Positions 16,017 to 24,505 of a stretch of DNA of 64,000 nucleotides are shown piece by piece. The DNA is from Aeromonas rivipollensis (lineage in GTDB: Bacteria; Pseudomonadota; Gammaproteobacteria; Enterobacterales; Aeromonadaceae), in NCBI RefSeq assembly GCF_037811135.1, contig NZ_CP149130.1, forward strand, positions 3,766,001-3,830,000, read 5' to 3'. Numbering within the stretch: position 1 is the stretch's first letter; each line of letters opens with the position of its first letter. The notes beneath the pieces were generated by a model that saw nothing but the letters and a program-made list of their open reading frames with translations, was not told where the DNA came from and did no database searches. A program made the translations under genes and the position numbers.

Positions 16017-17576
16017 ATGACCATCACCCGACAAGAAGGGGAGATCCGTTTCCCCGATCACATTTCATTGATTTCGACCACGGACCCCGCCAGCCAAATC
16101 ACCTATGCCAACCAGCATTTCTGCGACGTGGCTGGCTACAGCGCCGCCGAGATGGAAGGGGTTCCCCACAACCTGGTGCGCCACCCCGACATGCCCAGGG
16201 CCGCCTTCGCCGACATGTGGCAGCGGCTGCAGCAAGGCAAGAGCTGGATGGGACTGGTGAAGAACCGTGCCAAGAGCGGCCAGTTCTACTGGGTCAATGC
16301 CTACGTCACCCCCATCCTCAACGAACGTCAGCAGATCATCGAATACCAGTCGGTGCGCACCCGCCCCCAGGATCACGACATCGCCTGGGCGGAGCGACTC
16401 TATGCCAGGATCCGGGCGGGCAAGGCACTGCCCTGGCAGAGTCGCTTCACCCTGGAGCCGGGGCAACTCAGCCTGCTGCTCTCGGGCACCGCCCTGGTCG
16501 GCATGGGGGTCAGCCTGATGACGGGTCAGGCCGGATGGGGCGGGCTCACCCTGCTCTGCCTGCTGGCCCAGATGGGGCATGGCTGGCACCTGCAACAGCG
16601 GCTGGCCCGGCTGCTGGCCATGGCGGGGGAGGATCTGGGCACGCCCCTCTGTCAGGTGCTCTATGCCAGACGACGGGACAGCCTGGCGGCCCTCGAACTC
16701 TTGCTGCGCATGAAGAAGGCCGAGCTCAGGGCCGTGGTGGGGCGCAGTGCCGATACCAACCAGCAGATCCTGCAGGCGGCGGAAGATGACAGGGGACATA
16801 TCCAGACCATAGACACCCACCTGCAGCAGCAGCGGGCCCAGAGCGAGCAGCTGGCCGCCGCCATCACCCAGATGAGCCAGTCGATCCGCGACGTGGCCAA
16901 CAACGCCCATCAGGCCAACGCCCTGGTGAGCGAGGTGCAGCAGGTGTCAGCCAGCGGCCAGCAGGCGCTGGCCACCACCCGCGCCTCGGTCAACCAGCTC
17001 CACCAGGAGCTGGATGCCAGCCAGGGGGTATTGGCGCGCCTGACCCAGGACAGCCAGAAGATCAGCGGGATCCTGGAGGTGATCGGGCAGATCGCGGATC
17101 AGACCAACCTGCTCTCCCTCAACGCGGCCATAGAGGCGGCCCGGGCCGGCGAGCAGGGGCGCGGCTTTGCGGTGGTGGCGGACGAGATCCGGGCGCTGGC
17201 CCAGAAGACCCGCAGCTCCACCGGCGAGATCAGCGACATGATAGGGGCGCTGCAGCAGAGTACCCGGCAGCTCTCCGACGGCATGACCCAGGGGGCCCAG
17301 ACCTCTGTCCTCTGCCAGCAGCACATGGGCGCCACCGCCGAGGTACTCGACCAGATCAACCAGATGCTGGCCCAGGTGACCCACACCAGCGACGAGATAG
17401 CCCAGGCGGTCAGCCAGCAGGCGGATGTGACCAGCACCCTGGATCAGGGCATTCACCAGATCCACCAGCTGGCCAGCCACACCGCCGACAACAGCAGGCA
17501 GGCCCTCGATGGCATCACCCTGCTGGTGGAGCGGCTGCAGAACCTCTCCCGCCTGATCAACCAGTTCCACGACTGA
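16017..17576 (+). CDS. Aer-like chemoreceptor with N-terminal PAS domain
   Basis: 519 residues. An N-terminal PAS domain (about 15-120) has the Aer pattern: [21 protein letters not shown], the [10 protein letters not shown] motif, and [19 protein letters not shown]. One or two membrane segments follow near 150-190 ([27 protein letters not shown]). The signalling domain has a normal tip, [18 protein letters not shown]. Aer-type receptors sense redox state through PAS-bound FAD and steer energy taxis; FAD binding here is inferred. A ribosome site AGGATG precedes the ATG. Confidence 0.93.
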   Translation: MTITRQEGEIRFPDHISLISTTDPASQITYANQHFCDVAGYSAAEMEGVPHNLVRHPDMPRAAFADMWQRLQQGKSWMGLVKNRAKSGQFYWVNAYVTPILNERQQIIEYQSVRTRPQDHDIAWAERLYARIRAGKALPWQSRFTLEPGQLSLLLSGTALVGMGVSLMTGQAGWGGLTLLCLLAQMGHGWHLQQRLARLLAMAGEDLGTPLCQVLYARRRDSLAALELLLRMKKAELRAVVGRSADTNQQILQAAEDDRGHIQTIDTHLQQQRAQSEQLAAAITQMSQSIRDVANNAHQANALVSEVQQVSASGQQALATTRASVNQLHQELDASQGVLARLTQDSQKISGILEVIGQIADQTNLLSLNAAIEAARAGEQGRGFAVVADEIRALAQKTRSSTGEISDMIGALQQSTRQLSDGMTQGAQTSVLCQQHMGATAEVLDQINQMLAQVTHTSDEIAQAVSQQADVTSTLDQGIHQIHQLASHTADNSRQALDGITLLVERLQNLSRLINQFHD

Positions 17577-17722
17577 GCTTGCCCCCCCTGTAGCCCGGCG
17601 CGTCTCTGGACGCGCTGCCCTTTCCCTTCCGACACGCCGCTGACCCCTTCATCTCCTTGTCACGAAAATCTGGGTGAATGGATCCCGTTCCCCTGCTCCC
17701 GGCGAGCCTCGACAAGGATCCC

Positions 17723-18058
17723 ATGATGCCCAAGCCTCTCGGTTATGCCGCCCTGTTGAGTATGCTGTTGCTGCTCCATCTGGCCTGGCAGGAGCCCTCT
17801 CCCGGCGGGATATGGCAAGGGTGGGAAGAGGCGATGCGGGGAAGCCTGAGCCGCCACTTCCCGCAGGCCGAGGGCAGCATGGCGCTGTGGCTGCCAGCGG
17901 AGCAAGGTGCCCGCTATCAGCAACGGCTGGCCGAACTGGAGCAGCAGCTGACGGCGAGCCGGGGTGCCATGGGCGGCGAGCGCTGGCAGCAACACAGGGA
18001 GGAGGTATTGAGCCAGTGGCGGCGTGACTTCTTCGCTCAGGAGCAGGCTCAGCGCTAG
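17723..18058 (+). CDS. Hypothetical protein with one N-terminal membrane segment
   Basis: About 111 residues from the ATG at 17723 (MMPKPLGYAALLS...), chosen because AAGGATC lies just upstream; an open frame extends to 17678. Residues 7-22 form a hydrophobic segment, signal anchor or uncleaved signal. The rest is Trp-, Gln- and Arg-rich and probably helical with a short coiled coil (QQRLAELEQQLTASRG). No family recognised. It sits alone before a strong terminator. Confidence 0.65.
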   Translation: MMPKPLGYAALLSMLLLLHLAWQEPSPGGIWQGWEEAMRGSLSRHFPQAEGSMALWLPAEQGARYQQRLAELEQQLTASRGAMGGERWQQHREEVLSQWRRDFFAQEQAQR

Positions 18059-18103
18059 ACCAACCACCGAGCGGCGCCATGCGGTGCCAACTATTAGCCA
18101 GAA

Positions 18104-18131
18104 AGAAGGGCCCATGTGCGGGCCCTTCTCT
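18104..18131. terminator. Bidirectional terminator
   Basis: AAGGGCCC and GGGCCCTT form an eight-pair stem with flanking A/G and T/C runs between two convergent genes. Confidence 0.75.
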
Positions 18132-18146
18132 TGTCACACAAAGCCA

Positions 18147-19643
18147 TCAGGCCAGGGGATAGCTGGCATCCAGCGCGTTCTCACAGCGCCAGTTGGCCCA
18201 GAGCTTGCCATCGCTGCCCATCTGCAGGGTGGCGAAGTTGCGGGTGCGCAGATAGACGGGGGCGCCAAACGGCTTGATGAGCTCGGTGCGGATCAGCCGG
18301 CTCTCGTCGAGGTATTCGGGGTTGTCGTTGGTCATGGCGAGGATCCCCGTCCACTGGAACTGGGTCGGGCAAGGATGCACTATGCCGGAGGAGACCAGCT
18401 GGTGCACATTCAGCCCTCCCTTCACCCGCCTGTCCTGGATGACGCCGAGACAGCCCACATGCACATCGCCGGACAGGATCAGGGTCTTCGACTCGACCTT
18501 GCCAACCTTGTCGTTCTTGCGCCGCAAGCGGGCATTGTCCAGCAGCCGCATGATGAGGCGAGCCCGCTCCCCCTCGTGGGCCTTGGCGCGCCAGTGATCC
18601 TTGAGATCGTCGGTCAACTCCTCTTCCCAGGGGGTGGCATCCATCGCCGCCTCGGTGAAGGAGAAGTCCCGATAGACCACGGGCACCCCTGTCATCACCA
18701 GCAGGTGCCCCGAGTCGCAAGCGGCCAGCGCTGCATTCACCTGATCCCACTGCTCCCGGCTCATAACCTGGGTCAGGGTACGGGTCGCCCTGCTATCCAG
18801 GGCCAGGATCTGGTAGCCCCTAAAGCTCAGCCGCCAGGAGTGATTGCCCAGGCTGGCATCGAGCAGTGAAGCATTGGCGCCGGAGCGTAGCTGGAACAGC
18901 CGGAAGTATTTGGCCGCGGCGGCGTAGATGGCCTGATAGACCTCGCAGCCCTGCAGGTCGGCGGGGTAGCTGCCCCAGCCATCGAAGATGTCGTGATCGT
19001 CCCACATCATGGCGCTGGGAATGGAGGCCAGCATGCGCGCCACCTCGGGGCGGCCCCACTGCTTGCAGTAGAGCTCGCAATAGAAGCGGTCGAGCTGCTC
19101 CGCCATGGTCCGGGTCGCCTTGCGTTTGACCTTGTCCGCCCGATCCAGCTCGTTCCAGGTCTTGAGGGTCGGCACCGTGGTCCAGAGGGAATCGGCATAG
19201 ACCTGATCCCCGCCCATCAGCAGCAGAGCGAAGGGGTTGTCCCCGTGCTCGGCGGCCAGCCTGTCCCACATGGCGTAGGGCCTGGGGGTGGAGGTGAGCA
19301 GCTTGAAGTCGGAGAAACCGTTGCAGGAGGCATAGCCGATGTGCACCTTGTCCTGTTTCCCCGGCAGATGAAACTGCCACTGGCTGGCCCCCGCCAGATC
19401 CTGGGCAGGTTCCCCATCCAGCAGGATCTCGTAGCCAACGGTGCTGCCCTCGGCCTTCAGGGGCGCCTTCCAGACCGCTCGCCAGAAGCCCCCCTTGGGG
19501 GTGTCCGCCTGCTTGCTGGCGGCCAGCGACTTGCCATTGACCCTGACGCTGGCCTCCTTGCAGCTCGCCTCCGCCAGAAAACAGAGACTGTATTGCGTCT
19601 CCGACTCTAACCCCAACAGGGGGCCCATTACCAAAGCTGCCAT
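18147..19643 (-). CDS. PhoD-like metallophosphatase
   Basis: 498 residues of the PhoD/alkaline phosphatase D superfamily. Metal-binding segments are visible: GYASCNG, LLMGGDQVYADSLW, MMWDDHDIFDGWGSYP and LSGDVHVGCLG. PhoD enzymes are Ca/Fe-dependent phosphodiesterase-monoesterases. Unlike secreted PhoD there is no Tat or Sec signal at the N-terminus (MAALVMGPLLGLESE), so this copy is probably cytoplasmic. Substrate unknown. Single gene, upstream of and on the same strand as nothing obvious in its pathway. Confidence 0.9.
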   Translation of the reverse strand: MAALVMGPLLGLESETQYSLCFLAEASCKEASVRVNGKSLAASKQADTPKGGFWRAVWKAPLKAEGSTVGYEILLDGEPAQDLAGASQWQFHLPGKQDKVHIGYASCNGFSDFKLLTSTPRPYAMWDRLAAEHGDNPFALLLMGGDQVYADSLWTTVPTLKTWNELDRADKVKRKATRTMAEQLDRFYCELYCKQWGRPEVARMLASIPSAMMWDDHDIFDGWGSYPADLQGCEVYQAIYAAAAKYFRLFQLRSGANASLLDASLGNHSWRLSFRGYQILALDSRATRTLTQVMSREQWDQVNAALAACDSGHLLVMTGVPVVYRDFSFTEAAMDATPWEEELTDDLKDHWRAKAHEGERARLIMRLLDNARLRRKNDKVGKVESKTLILSGDVHVGCLGVIQDRRVKGGLNVHQLVSSGIVHPCPTQFQWTGILAMTNDNPEYLDESRLIRTELIKPFGAPVYLRTRNFATLQMGSDGKLWANWRCENALDASYPLA

Positions 19644-19752
19644 CCGCTATCTCTCCATGATTGAACCCATGGAGCATAGTGAAATCGGTGCCTTTTGATA
19701 CTGCCCAGCCGGGCAGCCGGGCCGAAAACCAGCCTGGAGGGCTAGGGAAGCG

Positions 19753-20973
19753 TCAGACCTTGCCCTTGAACTGCTTGACGCTGCGCTTGTTGGCGGTACG
19801 GCGGTTCGCCTGCTTGTCCCGAGGGGCCCGTTTGCCCTCCCCGCTCGCAGGCTGGTCGGTGACCGGGAAGCCTTCAAGCTCGGCCAGCGGCAGCGCACGA
19901 CCGGTCAGGGTGCGGATGGCCGCGAGCGTCTCGGCCTCGCCGTGGCAGACCAGCGACATGGCCAGCCCCTTGCGACCGGCGCGGGCGGTGCGGCCGATGC
20001 GATGCACATAGACGGGGGCATTGGCGGGCAAGTCCAGGTTGATCACCACCGGCAACGCCTCCACATGGATGCCGCGCGCCATCAGATCCGTGGCCACCAG
20101 CACCCGCACCTTGCCCGCCTTGAAATCGGCAAGCGCCTGCTCCCGCACCACCTGATCCTTCTCCCCGTGCAGGGCCGCCACCGCTATGCCCGCCTTGGCG
20201 AGCTTTCTGGCCACGGCGTCGGCATCGTCCCTGGCGCTGATAAACACCAGCACCTGGGACCACTCCTGCCCCTTGAGCAAGGCGATCAGCGCCGGCACCT
20301 TGCTGCTCTTGTTGACCAGATGGAGCCGCTCCTCGATGTCGTCGGCCACGCTGTTGCGAGGATCCGCCTCCACCCGCACCGGCTCGTTCAGCAGGCTGCT
20401 GGCCAGGGTTTCGAGCTCGGGGGGCAGAGTGGCGGAGAACAGCAGGGTCTGCCGCTCGGGCGGCATGGTATTCATCAGCCACTGGATGTCGGGCCAGAAG
20501 CCCATCTCCAGCAGGCGATCCGCCTCATCCAGCACCAGAGCACGGAGGTTGCTCAGTCCCAGCAGCCGCTGGGCCAGCAAGTCCCGCAGTCGCCCCGGGG
20601 TCGCCACCAGCAGTTGCGGCCCCAGGGCCAGCTCGGCCTGTTGCTGCTCCTGGGACACCCCGCCACACAGGGTCAGGAGACGCAGCCCCAGCGCCTCGGC
20701 CACCCCTTGCAGCGCCGCGCTCACCTGGGTCGCCAGCTCCCGGGTCGGTACCAGCACCAGCCCCTGCACCCGGTCGGATGCCGCGTCCAGCCCTTGCAGC
20801 AGCGGCAGGCCGAATGCCAGTGTCTTGCCGCTGCCGGTCCTGGCCAGCGCCAGCAGATCCCGCCCTGCCAGAGCGGCAGGAATGGCCAGCTGCTGGATGC
20901 GGGTCGGGGTATGCAATTCGGCAGGCAGGGCGGCCAGCAAGGCGGGATCGAGGTGGAGTTCGTTAAAAGTCAT
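19753..20973 (-). CDS. DEAD-box ATP-dependent RNA helicase
   Basis: 406 residues from MTFNELHLDP at 20973. All motifs are present: Q motif (TRIQQLAIP), I (ARTGSGKT), Ia (PTRELA), Ib (TPGR), II (DEAD), III (SAT), IV (VLVFISAR), V (ATDLMARG) and VI (HRIGRTARAG). The C-terminus is a short basic tail (RAPRDKQANRRTANKR) likely to hold RNA. It resembles the RhlE/SrmB group, but I cannot assign it to a named member. Such helicases remodel rRNA or mRNA, often in the cold. Confidence 0.92.
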   Translation of the reverse strand: MTFNELHLDPALLAALPAELHTPTRIQQLAIPAALAGRDLLALARTGSGKTLAFGLPLLQGLDAASDRVQGLVLVPTRELATQVSAALQGVAEALGLRLLTLCGGVSQEQQQAELALGPQLLVATPGRLRDLLAQRLLGLSNLRALVLDEADRLLEMGFWPDIQWLMNTMPPERQTLLFSATLPPELETLASSLLNEPVRVEADPRNSVADDIEERLHLVNKSSKVPALIALLKGQEWSQVLVFISARDDADAVARKLAKAGIAVAALHGEKDQVVREQALADFKAGKVRVLVATDLMARGIHVEALPVVINLDLPANAPVYVHRIGRTARAGRKGLAMSLVCHGEAETLAAIRTLTGRALPLAELEGFPVTDQPASGEGKRAPRDKQANRRTANKRSVKQFKGKV

Positions 20974-21114
20974 GGGGCTACGCGGCAGGAAGAAGTGGGA
21001 GGCGAAGTCTAGCCAGCCTGACCCCATAAGTAAAAGGTCGGTGAGAAGAAGTGGGGGGTATAAGGGCCAGTCAGTCTGAACACCTCAACCTCGAGGGCCA
21101 CTGCGCCCGCAATA

Positions 21115-21141
21115 AAAACGGCCTGCATCGGCAGGCCGTCG
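21115..21141 (-). terminator. Terminator of tpx
   Basis: ACGGCCTGC and GCAGGCCGT form the stem; a T run follows on the minus strand. Confidence 0.85.
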
Positions 21142-21162
21142 GCAATCAGGGCAAGACGAAAC

Positions 21163-21663
21163 TTACAGAGCGGCCAGGGCGGCGGCGTAGTTCGGCTCGT
21201 CGGCCACTTCGGCCACCAGCTCGCTGTGCAGCACCTTGTCGTTTTCATCCAGCACCACGATGGCACGGGCAGCCAGACCCACCAGCGGGCCGGAGGAGAA
21301 GGCCACGCCGTAGTCCTGCAGGAAGGAGACGCCACGCAGGGTGGAGAGGTTCACCACCTTGTCCAGACCCTCGGCGCCGCAGAAACGAGCCTGGGCGAAC
21401 GGCAGATCCGCGGAGATGCAGAGCACCACTGTGTTGTTCAGGGCGCTGGCCTGCTCGTTGAACTTGCGCACGGAAGTGGCGCAGGTCGGGGTGTCGACAC
21501 TCGGGAAGATGTTCAGGATCTTGCGCTTGCCGGCGAAGGTCGCCAGGGTCGCATCGGACAGATCGCCAGCAACCAGGGAGAAGGGCTTGGCCTGCTCACC
21601 GGCAACGGGGAAGTGGCCGGAGACGGAGACGGGGTTGCCTTGCAGGGTGACGGTATTGCTCAT
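21163..21663 (-). CDS. tpx: Thiol peroxidase (atypical 2-Cys peroxiredoxin)
   Basis: 166 residues from the ATG at 21663, preceded by an AGGACCT-type site; longer starts lack one. Tpx reduces alkyl hydroperoxides with electrons from thioredoxin. The peroxidatic Cys is in [14 protein letters not shown] and the resolving Cys in ARFCGAEG, spaced as in E. coli Tpx. Divergent from zntA across a 223-bp gap. Confidence 0.96.
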   Translation of the reverse strand: MSNTVTLQGNPVSVSGHFPVAGEQAKPFSLVAGDLSDATLATFAGKRKILNIFPSVDTPTCATSVRKFNEQASALNNTVVLCISADLPFAQARFCGAEGLDKVVNLSTLRGVSFLQDYGVAFSSGPLVGLAARAIVVLDENDKVLHSELVAEVADEPNYAAALAAL

Positions 21664-21799
21664 GTTAGGTCCTTGATTATCGATGGGGGATCCAGGGTTC
21701 CCAGTATAGGCCCAGCGGCAGGGGACAAACACCCGCTAACAAGAGGGATTTGTTGTCGTACTCGCTTACCCGTCCCGAAGAGATGGAGAGGATAAGGGC

Positions 21800-21831
21800 T
21801 TGACCTTGGACTTAACACCAATGTTTACACT
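21800..21831 (+). promoter_or_regulatory. MerR-family (ZntR/CadR-like) promoter of zntA
   Basis: A TTGACC -35 (21800-21805) and a TACACT -10 (21826-21831) are separated by 20 bp. An over-long 19-20 bp spacer that carries a dyad is the hallmark of MerR-type metal promoters. The spacer contains an imperfect inverted repeat, ACCTTGG...CCAATGT. The regulator gene itself is not adjacent. Confidence 0.6.
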
Positions 21832-21886
21832 GGGCTCAGACACAAGGGATCCCGCAGGGGCGGGATCCACTCAAGAGGGACTCATC

Positions 21887-24295
21887 ATGAGCAAATCCTG
21901 CTGCAGCCATTCCCATGCCGCTCCCATCAAGGCGGTCAGCAAGGCAGCCGCGCCTCAAGCCGAGCACAGCCACGACAGCCACTGCTGCGACAATGTCGCC
22001 TCTGCCAGTTGTTGCGCCAGCCCGGCGCCCCAGGATCACCAGGCGCACGGGGTAGACGAGGGGCCCGGGGATGAAGACCCCCCCATAGGCCATGACGCCG
22101 GGGACAAGCCTTCTCATCCTCACGACCATGATCATCGCGCCCATGGAGCGGCGGCCGAGGGCCCCCTGCCCGCACCGACCCGCGACAGTCGCCGCCACAG
22201 CTGGCAGGTGCTGGGGATGGACTGCCCCAGCTGCGCCCGCAAGATAGAGACAGCCGTCAGCCGCGTCGAGGGCGTCACCCAGGCGCGAGTGCTGTTCGCC
22301 ACCGAGAAGCTGGTGGTGGATCTCGCCCCGGGGCTCTCCCCCGACCCCGTCACCGCCGCCGTGCTGGCCGCGGGCTTCCGGCTCAAGGGCGAGGCCAGTG
22401 CCAAGGCCGCCGATGACAAGCATCGCAGCCCCTGGCTGGCGACACTGGGCAACTTGTTCGGCAAATATGGGCAGCCCCTGTCACTCGCAACCCTGATGGG
22501 GGTGGCCGCCCTGCTGCCGGCCCAGTTCGGCCAGCCGCTCTTTACCCTGGCGACCCTTTGGGGGCTCTGGCCAGTGGCTCGCAAGGCCTGGGCATTGACC
22601 AAGAGCGGCTCCCCCTTCGCCATCGAGACCCTGATGACGGTGGCGGCGCTCGGCGCCCTCTTCCTCGGGGAGACCGCCGAGGCGGCCATGGTGCTGCTGC
22701 TCTTCATGCTGGGGGAACATCTGGAAGCCTACGCCGCCGGCCGTGCCCGCGCCGGTGTCACCGCCCTGATGGCCCTGGTGCCCGACAAGGCGCTGCGCAT
22801 TAGTACCACCGCAGAAGGTGAAATACGGGAAGAGGTGGCCGCCGATGAACTGCGCCCGGGCGACATCATCGAAATCGCCCCCGGCGCCCGCTTAGCCGCA
22901 GACGCCCGCCTGATCGATGCCCTCGGCGCCTTTGACGAGAGCGCCCTGACCGGCGAGTCCATCCCGGTGGAACGCCGCCAAGGTGACAAGGTGCCCGCCG
23001 GCAGTCTGGCCGCGGATCGGGTGCTGCGCCTCGAGGTGGTCTCCGAGCCCGGCAACAACGCCATCGACCGCATCCTGCACCTCATCGAGGAGGCCGAGAG
23101 CCAGCGCGCCCCCATAGAGCGCTTCATCGACCGCTTCAGCCGCTGGTACACCCCGGCCATGATGCTGGTCGCCCTGCTGGTGATGCTGGTCCCCCCGCTG
23201 GCCTTCGGTCAGGGCTGGGATGAGTGGATCTACCGCGCCCTGGCGCTGCTGCTCATCGGCTGCCCCTGCGCCCTGGTGATCTCCACCCCGGCGGCGGTGA
23301 CCTCGGCCCTGGCGGCGGCAACCCGGCAAGGAGCCCTGATCAAGGGCGGTGCGGCCCTGGAGCGACTGGCCCATATAGACACAGTCGCCTTTGACAAGAC
23401 AGGCACCCTGACCCTGGGCAAGCCGCAGCTGACCGAGCTGACAAGCCTCGATGGCCGACCGGAGGCCGAACTGCTGGCCCTGGCCGCCGCCATAGAGCAG
23501 GGTTCCCACCACCCCCTGGCCCGCGCCGTGGTGGCTGCCGCGAGCGAGCAGGGACTGACCCTGGCCAACGCCCGGGATCTGCGCGCCCTGCCCGGCATGG
23601 GGGTGGAGGGGCGCATCGACGGCACCCTCTGGCAACTGCTGGCCCCGAGCCGGGTTCCCGCTCTGGGCGAGGCAATCGAGGGGCAGATCGCCGCCCTGGA
23701 GCGTCAGGGCAAGACGGTGATTTTACTCTGCCGGATGGGAGAGGCGCCCAGTGCCCTGCTGGCGTTGCGGGACCAGATCCGGCCAGAGGCCGCGGCGGCT
23801 CTGCGGGAACTCAAGGCGCTGGGGCTTGGCAGCATGATGCTGACCGGGGACAACCCGCGCGCCGCCGAGGCCATTGCCGGTGAGCTCGACATGGAGTGGC
23901 GGGCCAGCCTGTTGCCCCAGGACAAGGTGGAGGAGATAGCCAGACTCGCAAAGACCCGCAAGGTGGCCATGATAGGGGATGGCATCAACGACGCCCCCGC
24001 CATGAAGCGGGCCAGCATCGGCATCGCCATGGGGGGCGGCACCGACGTGGCGCTGGAGACCGCCGATGCGGCCCTGACCCACAACCAGCTCGGCGGACTG
24101 GCCGCCATGATCCGGCTCTCCCGCGCGGCGCTCGCCAACATCCACCAGAACATAGCCCTGGCGCTGGGGCTCAAGGCCATCTTCCTGGTCACCAGCCTGC
24201 TCGGCATCACGGGTCTGTGGATAGCCGTGCTGGCGGATACCGGCGCCACCGCCCTGGTCACCGCCAACGCCCTGCGACTGCTGCGCAAGCGCTGA
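21887..24295 (+). CDS. zntA: Zn/Cd/Pb-translocating P-type ATPase
   Basis: 802 residues from MSKSCCSHSH at 21887, with GAGGGA upstream. The first 110 residues are unusually rich in His and Cys (HSHDSHCC, HPHDHDHRAHG), a likely metal buffer. One HMA domain follows with the MDCPSCARKIE site. Then come the membrane CPC motif (LIGCPCALVIST), the phosphorylation site DKTGTLT, the HP locus (GSHHPLARAV) and hinge GDGINDAP. The Asp of the last helix (ADTGATALVTANALRLL) is the Zn-site residue of ZntA. It exports Zn2+, Cd2+ or Pb2+. Confidence 0.95.
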   Translation: MSKSCCSHSHAAPIKAVSKAAAPQAEHSHDSHCCDNVASASCCASPAPQDHQAHGVDEGPGDEDPPIGHDAGDKPSHPHDHDHRAHGAAAEGPLPAPTRDSRRHSWQVLGMDCPSCARKIETAVSRVEGVTQARVLFATEKLVVDLAPGLSPDPVTAAVLAAGFRLKGEASAKAADDKHRSPWLATLGNLFGKYGQPLSLATLMGVAALLPAQFGQPLFTLATLWGLWPVARKAWALTKSGSPFAIETLMTVAALGALFLGETAEAAMVLLLFMLGEHLEAYAAGRARAGVTALMALVPDKALRISTTAEGEIREEVAADELRPGDIIEIAPGARLAADARLIDALGAFDESALTGESIPVERRQGDKVPAGSLAADRVLRLEVVSEPGNNAIDRILHLIEEAESQRAPIERFIDRFSRWYTPAMMLVALLVMLVPPLAFGQGWDEWIYRALALLLIGCPCALVISTPAAVTSALAAATRQGALIKGGAALERLAHIDTVAFDKTGTLTLGKPQLTELTSLDGRPEAELLALAAAIEQGSHHPLARAVVAAASEQGLTLANARDLRALPGMGVEGRIDGTLWQLLAPSRVPALGEAIEGQIAALERQGKTVILLCRMGEAPSALLALRDQIRPEAAAALRELKALGLGSMMLTGDNPRAAEAIAGELDMEWRASLLPQDKVEEIARLAKTRKVAMIGDGINDAPAMKRASIGIAMGGGTDVALETADAALTHNQLGGLAAMIRLSRAALANIHQNIALALGLKAIFLVTSLLGITGLWIAVLADTGATALVTANALRLLRKR

Positions 24296-24321
24296 GGCAC
24301 TTGGCCCGGACAGGCGCAAAC

Positions 24322-24353
24322 AAAAAGCCGCAACCCTGGGTTGCGGCTTTTCT
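24322..24353 (+). terminator. Terminator of zntA
   Basis: AAAAAGCCGCAACC and GGTTGCGGCTTTT form a long stem with a T tail. Confidence 0.88.
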
Positions 24354-24505
24354 TTATGCGGGCGCCGAGGCTTTGCCCAAAAAATCAAAGCGCGGCTGAT
24401 GATGGCAGTCCGCGCCTTGTTCTTACTCTCTCGGTTTATCCCACCCTTGGCGAGGTGGAATTCAACCCGGGGCTGCCGAGCCAGCCCCGGACTCGATGGG
24501 AAGGC

